A DNA stretch of 64,000 bases, from NCBI RefSeq assembly GCF_027460065.1, contig NZ_JAPYZZ010000013.1, positions 62,001 to 126,000 of the forward strand, in the 5' to 3' direction. This DNA is from Martinezella rhizogenes. GTDB taxonomy: Bacteria > Pseudomonadota > Alphaproteobacteria > Rhizobiales > Rhizobiaceae. The notes under the pieces are model-generated. The model did not search any database, was not told the DNA's origin, and was given only the letters and a program-made list of their open reading frames with translations. Shown piece by piece: positions 16,704-26,092 of this stretch (position 1 is its first letter; each line of letters starts with the position of its first letter). The position numbers were made by a program, and so were the translations under genes.

Positions 16704-18074
16704 TTATTTCGCCAGCCTGGTTTTCAGCGAGGCGACGATGCGTTTGGCAAGCGCCTCGTAATCCTCGTCGAAATGGTGCCCGCCTTCGATGCCGATGGTT
16801 TCGACACCCTTTGCCTTGAGGCCGGGGCAGGGATCTTCATCCTCCTCCTCGGTGCCATAAACGCATTGCACCAGCTTGGGATCGATCTTGGCGATGTCAT
16901 CGACGGTCTTGCCGCCCTTGCCTTCGCCGGCCACGCCAAGCCATCCCTGAACGGAGATTTCGAAATCCACCTGGTCGGAAAGGCCGAGCAGAGACAATTG
17001 CGCAACGGAGGATTTCACCCGGTCGGGCAGGAGATTATAGGTGGCGGGAATGATGTCGGCGCCGAAGGAATAACCGATCAGTACCACATTGCGGACTTTC
17101 CATTCCTTGCGATAGGTGTCGATGATGCGGGCGAGATCACTCGCCACTTCCTTCGGCTCCTTCTCTTTCCAGAAATACCGCAGGGCATCGACGCCGATGA
17201 CCGGCACACCCTGTTTCTGAAGGGCGCTGCCGACTTCCTCATCCAGGTCGCGCCAGCCGCCGTCGCCGGAATAGATCACCGCCATGGTGTCCATGACAGG
17301 TTTTGCTTCCAGAACCGTGATTGGAAGCCCGAGCGGGTTGTCGCTGTCGCCAGCTGCATCGACCTTGTCGGAAAGGGTCTGGGTCAGCACCTCGTCCGCC
17401 TTGTCGGTAACGTCGGTTACCTCGATGTCGGAATGCAGTTTTACGAGCGCGTTGACGTGATCGCGGCCTTTCTGGTCGGCGTCAGGGGTGAAGATGACGC
17501 TGACCGGTGCCGGCAGGGCGCCATCGGTGAGGCCATAAACGGTTTCACCATCCACCTTGTTCTTGGTTGCGGGGGTGCAGAGAATCTTTTCCAGCGGCAG
17601 GCCCGCCTTCGGGTCCACCGCCACCGCCTCCCGCACTGTGGAAACTGGGCTTTGCGCGATCATGGCGAGCGCAAGCGTGCCGCCCTTGCCAATGCCCGTG
17701 ACGATCGGCAGACGGTAACTGCCGGTGCCGGCAGTGCGCTGGATCTGCTGCGACAGGGACTCGATGTCCGAGATCATGTAGATGCATTCGTCATCATCGG
17801 CTTCGAGCGCCTTTAAATATTCCTTGAAGTCGATGCCGACGACGGCGGCGCCTTTTTCGACCAGCGCCTTGGCGCGGGTCTCGTCAGCTTCCGTCCAGCC
17901 ATTGGCATCCGAAATCAGGAAAATACTGGCCTGAATATCGCCATCCGGCACCATGATGTGGTCGGCCGGGATCATGCCGGTTTCATAAGCCGGCTTATCC
18001 TGGGAAAAGGCGACGGACGAGGAGAGTAGCGTCGAAGCGGCAATGAATGCCCCTACCAGGTTGCGTTTCATCAT
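16704..18074 (-). CDS. acvB: AcvB, VirJ-like periplasmic lysyl-phosphatidylglycerol hydrolase
   Basis: The ATG at 18074 gives 456 residues with a signal peptide ending near A22-FSQ. Two VirJ-like alpha/beta-hydrolase halves follow. The C-terminal half (about 263-456) carries the nucleophile elbow GYSFG with Ser336 and the late GGHHFDED His. The N-terminal half has GIGKG at the equivalent place and so lacks a serine. AcvB is known as a chromosomal virulence factor of Agrobacterium that hydrolyses lysyl-phosphatidylglycerol. The start overlaps the lpiA stop by four bases, coupling hydrolase and synthase. Confidence 0.93.
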   Translation of the reverse strand: MMKRNLVGAFIAASTLLSSSVAFSQDKPAYETGMIPADHIMVPDGDIQASIFLISDANGWTEADETRAKALVEKGAAVVGIDFKEYLKALEADDDECIYMISDIESLSQQIQRTAGTGSYRLPIVTGIGKGGTLALAMIAQSPVSTVREAVAVDPKAGLPLEKILCTPATKNKVDGETVYGLTDGALPAPVSVIFTPDADQKGRDHVNALVKLHSDIEVTDVTDKADEVLTQTLSDKVDAAGDSDNPLGLPITVLEAKPVMDTMAVIYSGDGGWRDLDEEVGSALQKQGVPVIGVDALRYFWKEKEPKEVASDLARIIDTYRKEWKVRNVVLIGYSFGADIIPATYNLLPDRVKSSVAQLSLLGLSDQVDFEISVQGWLGVAGEGKGGKTVDDIAKIDPKLVQCVYGTEEEDEDPCPGLKAKGVETIGIEGGHHFDEDYEALAKRIVASLKTRLAK

Positions 18075-20671
18075 TTTCCGATCACTCCTCTGACGCCGCC
18101 GCTGATCAGAACCGTCGCATCCATCAGTGCCAGAGCGGCGTCTGCGCCGTTCTGCACGGCAAGGTAACGCGGTTCCCATTTCGGGTGGAACTTTGCCTTG
18201 AAGGCGCGAAGTCCCTTGAAGTTGTAGAAACGTTCGCCATGCTCGAACAGCGTGCTGCCGATACGGTCCCAGACGGGAGCGGCATCACGTTTCGACATGC
18301 CGGACATCGGCGCCATGCCGAGATTGAAGCTTTCATATCCCGCCTCGCGCAGATGCTGCATGATGCTGACGAAGAGGAAATCCATCGAGCCGCGCGGCGC
18401 ATCCGCCGAAAAGCGCATGAGGTCAATGGTGGCTTCCTTTTTCGTCTCCGTCACCATCAGATTGGCAAAGGCGGTGATTTTTCCGTCCTTGCGCAGCACG
18501 GCGACGGGTTGCGACAGAATGTAATCAGGTTCGAAAGCGCCGAGCGAGAAGCGCTTTTCCCGCGTATTGTGGTGCGCAAGCCAGCCATCGGAGACCTGCT
18601 GCAACTCACCCATGATATCGGGCACCTGAGATTGCTCAACGACATCGAAGGTGAGGCCGTCGCGCGCGCCGCGGCTCAGCGACTGGCGAAGGGTCGCAAG
18701 CTTGCCGCCTTTCAGCTCGAAGGCGGTGAGATCAACCAGCGCCAGTTCGCCGAGCTTGAAGGCACGCAGGCCCGCATCGGCGCAATGGGAGAGAAGGAAG
18801 GGCGAAATCTGGTAGAAGGCGGCGCGGGCGCCGGCCCCGCGGGCGGCTTCCACGAATTGCCAGACGAGGTCGGGAAAATCCTCCTCGTCGCCGACGGGAT
18901 CGGCAAAGGCGATCCACGAGCGGCCCTGGATGCCGTACATGATGAAGGCATTGCCGCTTTCGGAGAACATCACATGCTTGTCGCCCATGCGTACCAGATT
19001 GGCGTCGGCCGAATCCTGTTGCATGACGATATCGGTGGCGCGTTCCACGTCCTCCGGCTGGATGGAATCCGGCTTGAAGGTAACAGGCCGCATCAGGCTG
19101 AAAATTGCGATGGTGGAGGAAGCGAGCACCAGACCGAGCAGGGCGCGCAGTCCGCGGGGGGCTTCTTCGGAGAACTCGAATTCCCACCACAATGCGTGGC
19201 TGTAATCGGTATCACGATAGACGAACAGGAGGATGGTTGCCGCACCGGCGATGATGACGGCCATTGCCGCCAGCCAGCTTGGTCCCAGCGCCTGTTTTAC
19301 CAGCGAGGCGTGCCGGTTGAAGCTGCGCACATTGAGGGCGAGTGCGGCGATGAATATGCCGAGGAATACCGCCTCGAAGACCGCGATGGCCTTGAGGATG
19401 GAGAGGATGAGGGCGAGAGAGGCCGCAATGAGGGCAATCCACCAGGCGCCGTCCAGCCGCTGCCCGAGGCCACGGGAGGCGACGACGAGGCCGAGGCCGA
19501 GAATGCTCGTGAGAAAATGCGCGGCTTCGATGATCGGCAACGGCACGAAATTGGACAGGAAATCGAGGTTGCTATCCGGCGTCGGCGTCACGCTCGAAAA
19601 AATCAGCATGGTGCCGAGAATGATCGCGAAGGTGGAGAGCAGCGGCGGTGCGAGCTTGACGGCGAGCTGGCTGATATCGGAAACCACCGGCTTGGCCGCG
19701 AACTGCTTCGTTTCGGAAACGATCATGACCAGAATGGCGACTACCAGCGGCAGGACGTGGTAGATGACGCGATAAAGAACGAGGCTGCCGAGCAGCTGAT
19801 CGACGCTGATGGCATTGCCGAGACCCGCGACCATGACGGTTTCGAAGACGCCAAGGCCTGCAGGGACATGGCTGAGCACGCCGAGGCCAACGGCCGTGGC
19901 ATAGATCGCGAAGAAGGTCGGCCAGCCGAGATGGGTTTCCGGCAGCAGCACATAGAGAACGGAGGCCGATGCGGCGATATCGAAGGCGGACACCAGAAAC
20001 TGGCGCGACGATGTGCGGCTGTCGGGAAGGCGCAGTTGCCATTTGCCGAGCCGGATCGCCTTGCCGTTGCGCCCGACATAGGCTGTCACCACGAGGATGG
20101 CGATGACGGCGAGCGCGCCGCCCCTCAGCACCAGCGGATCGAAACCGATGATCGCAGCGATGCGCGGCGCGACGATGAAGGTTGAAAGCGCGCTGACCGA
20201 GAGTAGCCCGAGGCCGAACGAGAGCGTGACGAAGGCGATGACGCGGGCGATATCACCCGGCGAAAGACCGAGCCGGGAATAAGCGCGGAAGCGGATGGCG
20301 CCGCCGCTCAGCGGACCGAAGCCGGCGGTATTGCCGATGGCATAGGCCGCAAAGGCCGTGACCGCCATTGACGGAAAGCGGACTTTCTTGCCGACATATT
20401 CGATGGCATTCGCATCGTAGAAAATCAGCGAGAGGAAGCTCAGCGCCGTAAACACGATGGCGAGCAGAACAGCGGATAACGACGTGCCAAGAAGAGCGGC
20501 GATGACATCGTCATATCGTACTTCCGACGTGAGACGGTAAATCGCAAACGTCATCATCACGAAGATGAGCGTTATGGCAATGGCCGTCAGATAGGGCCGG
20601 TTTCTGGCGAAAAAGCTTTCAACCGGGGATTCTGTAATATCCGTCTCTATAACTTCGCTCTTGTCTGCCAT
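18071..20671 (-). CDS. lpiA: Lysyl-phosphatidylglycerol synthase LpiA (MprF family)
   Basis: The 866-residue protein has the two-part MprF build. The first about 520 residues contain many hydrophobic helices (lipid flippase and synthase membrane domain, with FGPLSGGAIRFRAYSRLG in the conserved region). The C-terminal cytosolic acyltransferase-like domain (DUF2156) starts near 545 and includes GDKHVMFSESGNAFIMYG and FKAKFHPKWEPRYL. It transfers lysine from Lys-tRNA to phosphatidylglycerol in the inner membrane. In rhizobia and Agrobacterium the gene is acid-inducible; no binding site for that control was identified here. It is the first gene of the lpiA-acvB operon. Confidence 0.93.
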   Translation of the reverse strand: MADKSEVIETDITESPVESFFARNRPYLTAIAITLIFVMMTFAIYRLTSEVRYDDVIAALLGTSLSAVLLAIVFTALSFLSLIFYDANAIEYVGKKVRFPSMAVTAFAAYAIGNTAGFGPLSGGAIRFRAYSRLGLSPGDIARVIAFVTLSFGLGLLSVSALSTFIVAPRIAAIIGFDPLVLRGGALAVIAILVVTAYVGRNGKAIRLGKWQLRLPDSRTSSRQFLVSAFDIAASASVLYVLLPETHLGWPTFFAIYATAVGLGVLSHVPAGLGVFETVMVAGLGNAISVDQLLGSLVLYRVIYHVLPLVVAILVMIVSETKQFAAKPVVSDISQLAVKLAPPLLSTFAIILGTMLIFSSVTPTPDSNLDFLSNFVPLPIIEAAHFLTSILGLGLVVASRGLGQRLDGAWWIALIAASLALILSILKAIAVFEAVFLGIFIAALALNVRSFNRHASLVKQALGPSWLAAMAVIIAGAATILLFVYRDTDYSHALWWEFEFSEEAPRGLRALLGLVLASSTIAIFSLMRPVTFKPDSIQPEDVERATDIVMQQDSADANLVRMGDKHVMFSESGNAFIMYGIQGRSWIAFADPVGDEEDFPDLVWQFVEAARGAGARAAFYQISPFLLSHCADAGLRAFKLGELALVDLTAFELKGGKLATLRQSLSRGARDGLTFDVVEQSQVPDIMGELQQVSDGWLAHHNTREKRFSLGAFEPDYILSQPVAVLRKDGKITAFANLMVTETKKEATIDLMRFSADAPRGSMDFLFVSIMQHLREAGYESFNLGMAPMSGMSKRDAAPVWDRIGSTLFEHGERFYNFKGLRAFKAKFHPKWEPRYLAVQNGADAALALMDATVLISGGVRGVIGK

Positions 20672-20948
20672 TTACTTTTTCCAGCGCCAGTCCCGTTGGT
20701 TGGCGAACCACAGGATTGTGTCGCTAATTCGTTTCGGTTGAGGAAATTTGCTTAGCAGAATTGCGTGACGTGTCGATGTGAAGTTTGTGCAGATTGTCGC
20801 CAGATTCTGCCAAATTTAACAGCCGCAATGCAACTTGAAAATGTGAGACCTTCGTTGCTCGCGAAAACATGATTAAATTAAACGTGGTGGTTGCCTGGTG
20901 GCGGCGTTTAATGCAACTACACGCTCCTTTCGATGCAAGGAGATACAG

Positions 20949-21242
20949 ATGAACCTGCCGACTAGAATAGTGATTGCGCTCGTCGTCGCCCTCGTGGCGG
21001 GAGGCGGCTACATGACGTTCGACAAGATGCGCGGGGCCGAATGGGTAGTTTCGCCGCAACAGATCGCCGAGGCGCAGGGCAAAGGTCAGGCGGGTTATGA
21101 ATCCCGTCCGGGCACCGTGACGGTGCGGCCGATCCGCAGCGAGACGGCGGACGTGCTGCCGATGAAATGGGCGCTGATCGGTCTTGTTGCCGGGCTTTTC
21201 GCTTTCCGCGCCATGGGCAAGAAAAAAGCGGCCAAGGCCTGA
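20949..21242 (+). CDS. Small membrane protein of unknown function
   Basis: The ATG at 20949, seven bases after an AAGGAG, gives 97 residues. A hydrophobic segment at about 7-23 and a second at about 73-88 (MKWALIGLVAGLFAF) flank a polar middle rich in Gln and Gly. The end is basic (GKKKAAKA), which suggests both termini are cytosolic. It is divergent from lpiA across a 277-base gap that may hold promoters for both. I do not recognise a family. Confidence 0.65.
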   Translation: MNLPTRIVIALVVALVAGGGYMTFDKMRGAEWVVSPQQIAEAQGKGQAGYESRPGTVTVRPIRSETADVLPMKWALIGLVAGLFAFRAMGKKKAAKA

Positions 21243-21260
21243 GGCCCCGCCGCTTCCTGT

Positions 21261-21282
21261 CTCCGGCGCTTTGGCGCCGGAG
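21261..21282. terminator. GC-rich hairpin between convergent genes
   Basis: CTCCGGCGC (21261-21269) and GCGCCGGAG (21274-21282) form a perfect 9-bp stem with a TTTG loop. It sits midway between the ends of the small membrane protein gene and the dipeptidase gene. Neither strand has a strong T-tract, so it is terminator-like rather than certain. Confidence 0.4.
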
Positions 21283-21300
21283 TGCAGAAACGAAGTGTCT

Positions 21301-22341
21301 TTATGCGCCCCAGGTTTTTTCCAGCACGCGGATCCAGTTGCCGTGGCAGATTTTGGCCAGCGCCTCATCGTCATAACCGCCCTTGCGCAGCGCTCCGACC
21401 AGCAATTGCAGATCGCCCGCATCCTTCATGGCGGCCGGAATGGTGGTGCCGTCGAAATCCGAACCGAGCGCGACATGGTCGATGCCGATGCGATTGACGA
21501 TATAATCCACATGGCGGACCAGTTCGCCAAGATCGGTATCCGGGTTCTTTACGCCGTCCTGGCGCAGGAACAGCACGCCGAAATTGATGCCGGCAAGGCC
21601 GCCCGTATCGCGGATGGCGTCCAGCTGGCGGTCCGTGAGGTTGCGGCTGTGATTGCACACGGCATAGGCGTTGGAATGTGACGCCACCAGCGGCGCATCT
21701 GAAATCCTGGCGATGTCCCAGAAGCCCTGTTCGTTCATGTGCGAGAGATCGACCATGATCTTCAGCTCGTTGCAGGTCTTTACCAGCCGCTTGCCGGCAT
21801 CCGTCAGGCCCGGGCCGATATCCGGCGTCGAGGGGAAACGGAAGGGAACGCCATAAGCGAAGATATTCGGACGGCTCCAGACCGGTCCGAGCGTGCGCAG
21901 GCCCGCCTCGTGCAGAACATGCAGCGCATTCAGATCAGCGCCGATCGCTTCCGCGCCCTCGATATGAAAGACGGAGGCGAAGGCCCCTTCAGCCATGGCG
22001 CTACGGATATCACCGGCGGTGCGGCAGACTTTGAGTGCGCCTTTGGATTGTTTCTCCGCGCGGAACAGCAGGGCCGCCATGCCGAGTGTCGCCTTCAGCG
22101 CGTCTGCCTCGTCCGGTGTCGAGAAATCGCCGTTGGCGTCCTTTTCCATGCTGGGCGAGGGTACGTAGATGGCGCAGAGGCCGCCGGCCAGGCCGCCCTT
22201 TCTGGCGCGCGGCAGGTCGATGTGGCCAACCGTATCGCCTTCGATCAGAAGCGTTTCGGGAGAGGCATTGCCCGATCGCCATAACCGCAGAAGTACGTCG
22301 TTGTGGCCGTCGAAGACGGGTACGGTTTTTTCATCGGTCAT
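21301..22341 (-). CDS. Membrane dipeptidase, M19 (renal dipeptidase) family
   Basis: I chose the ATG at 22341, nine bases after AAGG; another ATG six bases upstream is too close to that site. The protein has 346 residues. Metal-site signatures of M19 enzymes are seen: FDGHNDVLLRL near the N-terminus, HIEGAEAIG in the middle, VDLSHMNEQGF, and VASHSNAYAVCNHSRNLTD. The C-terminal GSDFDGTT is also typical. M19 enzymes are zinc dipeptidases that accept a D-residue at the C-terminal position. It is divergent from a Dpp-like operon, consistent with a shared role in peptide use. Confidence 0.88.
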   Translation of the reverse strand: MTDEKTVPVFDGHNDVLLRLWRSGNASPETLLIEGDTVGHIDLPRARKGGLAGGLCAIYVPSPSMEKDANGDFSTPDEADALKATLGMAALLFRAEKQSKGALKVCRTAGDIRSAMAEGAFASVFHIEGAEAIGADLNALHVLHEAGLRTLGPVWSRPNIFAYGVPFRFPSTPDIGPGLTDAGKRLVKTCNELKIMVDLSHMNEQGFWDIARISDAPLVASHSNAYAVCNHSRNLTDRQLDAIRDTGGLAGINFGVLFLRQDGVKNPDTDLGELVRHVDYIVNRIGIDHVALGSDFDGTTIPAAMKDAGDLQLLVGALRKGGYDDEALAKICHGNWIRVLEKTWGA

Positions 22342-22578
22342 GGTCATTCACCTTCGGATAGGGGGAGGGCGCGGATGCGCGTCTATTCAGACTTTTGGGA
22401 ATTGGTAGAGGAAAGGTCAAGGCGGGAGCAAATGCAATCCGTGCATAGGCTCTGCCAAATTTGGAATTGGTCGGGCCTCGTTTGCTCGTGTTAATCGCGG
22501 GAAAACATAAAAAAAATGACTGGATTGGGGCAGACCCATACCGTTTTCCGAAAAATAAGGTCCGAAAGGGGATTTTCG

Positions 22579-24174
22579 ATGATTTCAAGACGCAACCTGC
22601 TGATTGCCGGCGCTGCCGTTCCGTTCCTGTCCTATGCGCGCATTCCGGCCTTTGCCGCGACACCGAAGGATATTCTGGTGGTCGCGCAGCAGCTGGACAA
22701 TATGACGAGCCTCGATCCGCATGAAGGTTTCGAAGCCGTCGGCGGTGAAATCATCTCCAACATGTATCAGAAGCTGGTGCGCGCCAACCGCGAGGATTCC
22801 ACCAAGGTTGATCCGGTTATCGCGAAATCCTGGGAAGCCGATGCGGACAGCAAGGTCTTCACCTTCGTGATCGGTGACGAAGCTACCTTCTCCAGCGGCG
22901 CGAAAGTGACCGCCGAAGACGTCGCCTTCTCGCTGCAGCGCGCCATCAAGATGAACAAGAGCCCGGCCTTCATCATCAGCCAGTTCGGCTTCACGCCTGA
23001 GAATGCCGAAACGACCATCGTTGCCGCCGACGACAAGACGGTGAAGCTGACGACGGCAAAGCCGACCGCCATCTCCTTCCTGCTTTATTGCCTCTCCGCC
23101 AATATCGGCGCGATTGTCGAAAAGAAGGCGGTTCTTGCCAATGCGTCCGGCGAAGACCTCGGCAATGGCTGGCTGCAGAAGAACAGCGCCGGCTCCGGCG
23201 ATTTCATGCTGCAGGCCTGGAAGCCGAGCGAAAGCGTCGCGCTCGCGGTCAACCCGAACGGCCCCTACAAGGGCAATATCAAGCGTATCGTGCTGCGTCA
23301 CGTCACCGATCCGTCTTCCCAGCTGCTGATGCTGCAGAAGGGCGATATCGACATTGCCCGCGATCTGACGTCGGAGCAGCTGCGCACCGTCAAGGACGAT
23401 GCCAATATCGAGCTGGAGCGCAAGTCCATCGCCTCGCTGGTGCTGATCTCGCTCAACCAGGGCAATGAGAACCTTGCCAAGCCGCAGGTCTGGCAGGCGA
23501 TCAAGTGGGCGCTGGACTATAAGGGCATGCAGGAAAACCTGGTGTCGCTGACGCACGAGATCCACCAGAGCTTCGAGCCGAAGGGTTTCCCCGGCGCCGT
23601 TAACGACATTCCGTTCCAGCGCGATGTCGAAAAGGCGAAGGCGCTGATGGCCGAAGCCGGCCTTGCCGACGGTTTCGAGATCAGCATGGACCACTATTCC
23701 GCCCAGCCTTACCCAGATCTGGCGCAGGCCATTCAGGCCAACCTTGCCGATATCGGCATCAAGGTGCGCCTGCAATCGGCTGAAAACCGTCAGGTTCTGA
23801 CCAAGATGCGCGCTCGCGAACACCAGATGGCGCTTTCTGCATGGGGCACGGATTATTTCGATCCGCATTCCAATGCCGATGTTTTCAACATCAACAAGGA
23901 CAATGGCGACGACGCCAAGTCGAAGCCCTTCCTGTGGCGTTCGCGTTTCAAGAACGACGACTTCGCCGCCAAGGCGGAAGCCGCCCGTGACGAGAAGGAC
24001 CCGGCAAAGCGCGTGGAGCTTTATGAAGCCCTGCAGCGCGAGCACATGGAAAACAGCCCGTTCGTGTTCATGTTCCAGACCACGAAGACGGCAGCTTTCC
24101 GCAAGGGCGTTTCAGGCTTCGAACTCGGCGTTCTCTCCGAGGGCAATTCCTACCACGATGCGAAGAAAGCGTGA
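22579..24174 (+). CDS. Peptide ABC transporter substrate-binding protein (family 5)
   Basis: From the ATG at 22579 the protein has 531 residues. The N-terminus S-R-R-N-L-L-I-A-G-A-A has a twin-arginine-like signal, followed by an Ala-X-Ala cleavage region near 27-30. The body is a DppA/OppA-type binding protein with LVRANREDSTKVDPVIAKSW and the long lobes expected for family 5. It would capture peptides in the periplasm for the two permeases and two ATPases that follow. Its 3' end overlaps the first permease gene by four bases (GTGA). Confidence 0.9.
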   Translation: MISRRNLLIAGAAVPFLSYARIPAFAATPKDILVVAQQLDNMTSLDPHEGFEAVGGEIISNMYQKLVRANREDSTKVDPVIAKSWEADADSKVFTFVIGDEATFSSGAKVTAEDVAFSLQRAIKMNKSPAFIISQFGFTPENAETTIVAADDKTVKLTTAKPTAISFLLYCLSANIGAIVEKKAVLANASGEDLGNGWLQKNSAGSGDFMLQAWKPSESVALAVNPNGPYKGNIKRIVLRHVTDPSSQLLMLQKGDIDIARDLTSEQLRTVKDDANIELERKSIASLVLISLNQGNENLAKPQVWQAIKWALDYKGMQENLVSLTHEIHQSFEPKGFPGAVNDIPFQRDVEKAKALMAEAGLADGFEISMDHYSAQPYPDLAQAIQANLADIGIKVRLQSAENRQVLTKMRAREHQMALSAWGTDYFDPHSNADVFNINKDNGDDAKSKPFLWRSRFKNDDFAAKAEAARDEKDPAKRVELYEALQREHMENSPFVFMFQTTKTAAFRKGVSGFELGVLSEGNSYHDAKKA

Positions 24175-25190
24175 CATTGAACAAGCGCGTTAAAAGCATA
24201 TCGTCGATACTGAGCAGCGTCCTCCTGACGCTGTTCGGTTTGATGGTCATCACCTTCATGATCGGGCGCGTCATGCCCGTCGATCCCGTCATCGCGGCGG
24301 TCGGCGATAACGCGCCCGAAGACGTCATCGTGCGGGTGCGGGCCGAAATGGGCCTCGACCAGCCGCTGGTCGTGCAGTTCTTCCATTATGTCACGCAGGT
24401 CCTGCATGGCGATTTCGGCAATTCGATCCTGACCCGCAATCCGGTCTGGATCGATATCAAGCGCGTTTTCCCCGCCACGTTCGAACTTGCCACCGCGGCT
24501 CTCATTCTGGCCGCGCTGATTGGCATTCCGCTGGGCGTCTGGGCCGCCGTGAAGCAGGGTAAGCTGACGGATCAGGTGATCCGCGTCATCTGCCTTGCCG
24601 GTCACTCCGTGCCTGTCTTCATGCTGGCGCTGATCTCGCTGCTCGTCTTTTACGCCACGCTTGGCGTTGCACCGGGACCGGGCCGGCAGGACATCATCTA
24701 TGACGGCATGATCACGCAGGTCACTGGCCTGATGACGGTCGACACGCTGCTTGCCGGTGATTGGGACGCCTTTTACGACGCCATTGCCCATATGGTGCAG
24801 CCCGTCTGCATCCTCGCCTATTTCAGCATGGCCTATATCACCCGCATGACACGCGCCTTCATGATCGACGCGCTGAAGGGTGAATATGTCATCACCGCCC
24901 ACGCCAAGGGGCTTTCGGCCATGACCGTGATCTGGGGACACGCCTTCCCGACGGTCGCCGTGCAGCTCGTCACGGTTCTGGCGCTCACCTATGCCGGCCT
25001 TCTCGAAGGTGCCGTGGTGACGGAAACCGTCTTCAGCTGGCCGGGCCTTGGTCAATACCTCACCGTCTCGCTCATGAACGCGGACATGAACCCGGTCGTC
25101 GGAGCAACCCTGTTGATCGGCTTCATCTATGTCGCCCTCAACCTGCTTGCAGACGTGCTTTACAGAGTTATGGATCCTCGCGTTCGATGA
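24171..25190 (+). CDS. Peptide ABC transporter permease (DppB-like)
   Basis: The 339-residue membrane protein starts with GTG at 24171, overlapping the binding-protein stop. It shows the usual DppB layout: a first helix near 12-30, a large periplasmic segment, then about five helices. The EAA-loop equivalent DALKGEYVITAHAKGLS faces the ATPases. ATGA coupling to the next gene shows operon structure. Confidence 0.9.
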   Translation: MTLNKRVKSISSILSSVLLTLFGLMVITFMIGRVMPVDPVIAAVGDNAPEDVIVRVRAEMGLDQPLVVQFFHYVTQVLHGDFGNSILTRNPVWIDIKRVFPATFELATAALILAALIGIPLGVWAAVKQGKLTDQVIRVICLAGHSVPVFMLALISLLVFYATLGVAPGPGRQDIIYDGMITQVTGLMTVDTLLAGDWDAFYDAIAHMVQPVCILAYFSMAYITRMTRAFMIDALKGEYVITAHAKGLSAMTVIWGHAFPTVAVQLVTVLALTYAGLLEGAVVTETVFSWPGLGQYLTVSLMNADMNPVVGATLLIGFIYVALNLLADVLYRVMDPRVR

Positions 25191-26089
25191 TGTTAGCTAA
25201 TTTCAGAAACTGGGCTCTGGATGAGACGCCGCATTCCCGCACACAGGCTGCCTGGGGAAACCGGTATCGCATCTGGCTCAACCTCAAGTCCAATCCGCTG
25301 GCGGTGATCGGTCTGACCATCATCGTCCTGTTCATCGCGCTGTCGCTTCTGGCACCGCTGCTCGCGCCCTATGATCCGGCGACGCAGAATCTCGGCAATC
25401 GCCTGGCATTCCCCAGCGCCGAACACTGGTTCGGCACGGATGAGCTGGGCCGCGACATTCTCTCGCGTATTCTTTACGGCGGCCGCGTCACGCTCGGCAT
25501 GGTCATTGCCGTCGTCGTTCTCGTGGCACCCATTGGCCTCGCCATCGGCTGCATCGCCGGTTATTTCGGCGGCATTGTCGATACGGTGCTGATGCGGGTG
25601 ACGGATGTGTTCCTGGCTTTCCCGCGCCTCATCCTCGCGCTCGCCTTCGTCGCGGCACTGAAGCCCGGCGTTGAAAGTGCCATTCTCGCCATCGCGCTTA
25701 CCGCATGGCCGCCCTATGCGCGTCTCGCCCGCGCCGAAACCATGACGGTGCGTGGCAGCGACTTCGTCGCGGCCTATCGGCTGACCGGCGCTTCCGCCTG
25801 GCGCATCATTGCGCGTCACATCGCGCCGCTCTGCGTGCCGAGCCTTATCGTGCGCATCACGCTCGACATGAGCTCGATCATCATCACCGCCGCCAGCCTC
25901 GGCTTCCTCGGCATGGGCGCACAGCCGCCTTCGCCGGAATGGGGTGCGATGATTGCGACGGCCAAGCGCTTCATCTTCGAACAATGGTGGGTCGCCACCA
26001 TTCCCGGCATCGCCATCTTCCTCGTTTCGCTCGCCTTCAACTTCCTTGGCGATGGCCTGCGCGACGTTCTCGACCCGAAGGGACATTGA
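25187..26089 (+). CDS. Peptide ABC transporter permease (DppC-like)
   Basis: The 300-residue protein has an N-terminal cytosolic tail, a first helix at about 39-61 (LAVIGLTIIVLFIALSLLAP), a conserved HWFGTDELGRDILSR segment typical of DppC proteins, and then further helices. The coupling loop is RGSDFVAAYRLTGAS. Two ATGs lie in tandem (25187, 25190); the first gives the four-base overlap. Confidence 0.9.
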   Translation: MMLANFRNWALDETPHSRTQAAWGNRYRIWLNLKSNPLAVIGLTIIVLFIALSLLAPLLAPYDPATQNLGNRLAFPSAEHWFGTDELGRDILSRILYGGRVTLGMVIAVVVLVAPIGLAIGCIAGYFGGIVDTVLMRVTDVFLAFPRLILALAFVAALKPGVESAILAIALTAWPPYARLARAETMTVRGSDFVAAYRLTGASAWRIIARHIAPLCVPSLIVRITLDMSSIIITAASLGFLGMGAQPPSPEWGAMIATAKRFIFEQWWVATIPGIAIFLVSLAFNFLGDGLRDVLDPKGH

Positions 26090-26092
26090 GCC

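Noticed and set aside
18047-20185. Plus-strand open frame of over 700 codons opposite lpiA
   Set aside because: It is antisense to a well-recognised LpiA, its product is a low-complexity Arg/Gly/Asp/Glu/His-rich sequence with no family pattern, and long antisense frames are common in this GC-rich codon usage.
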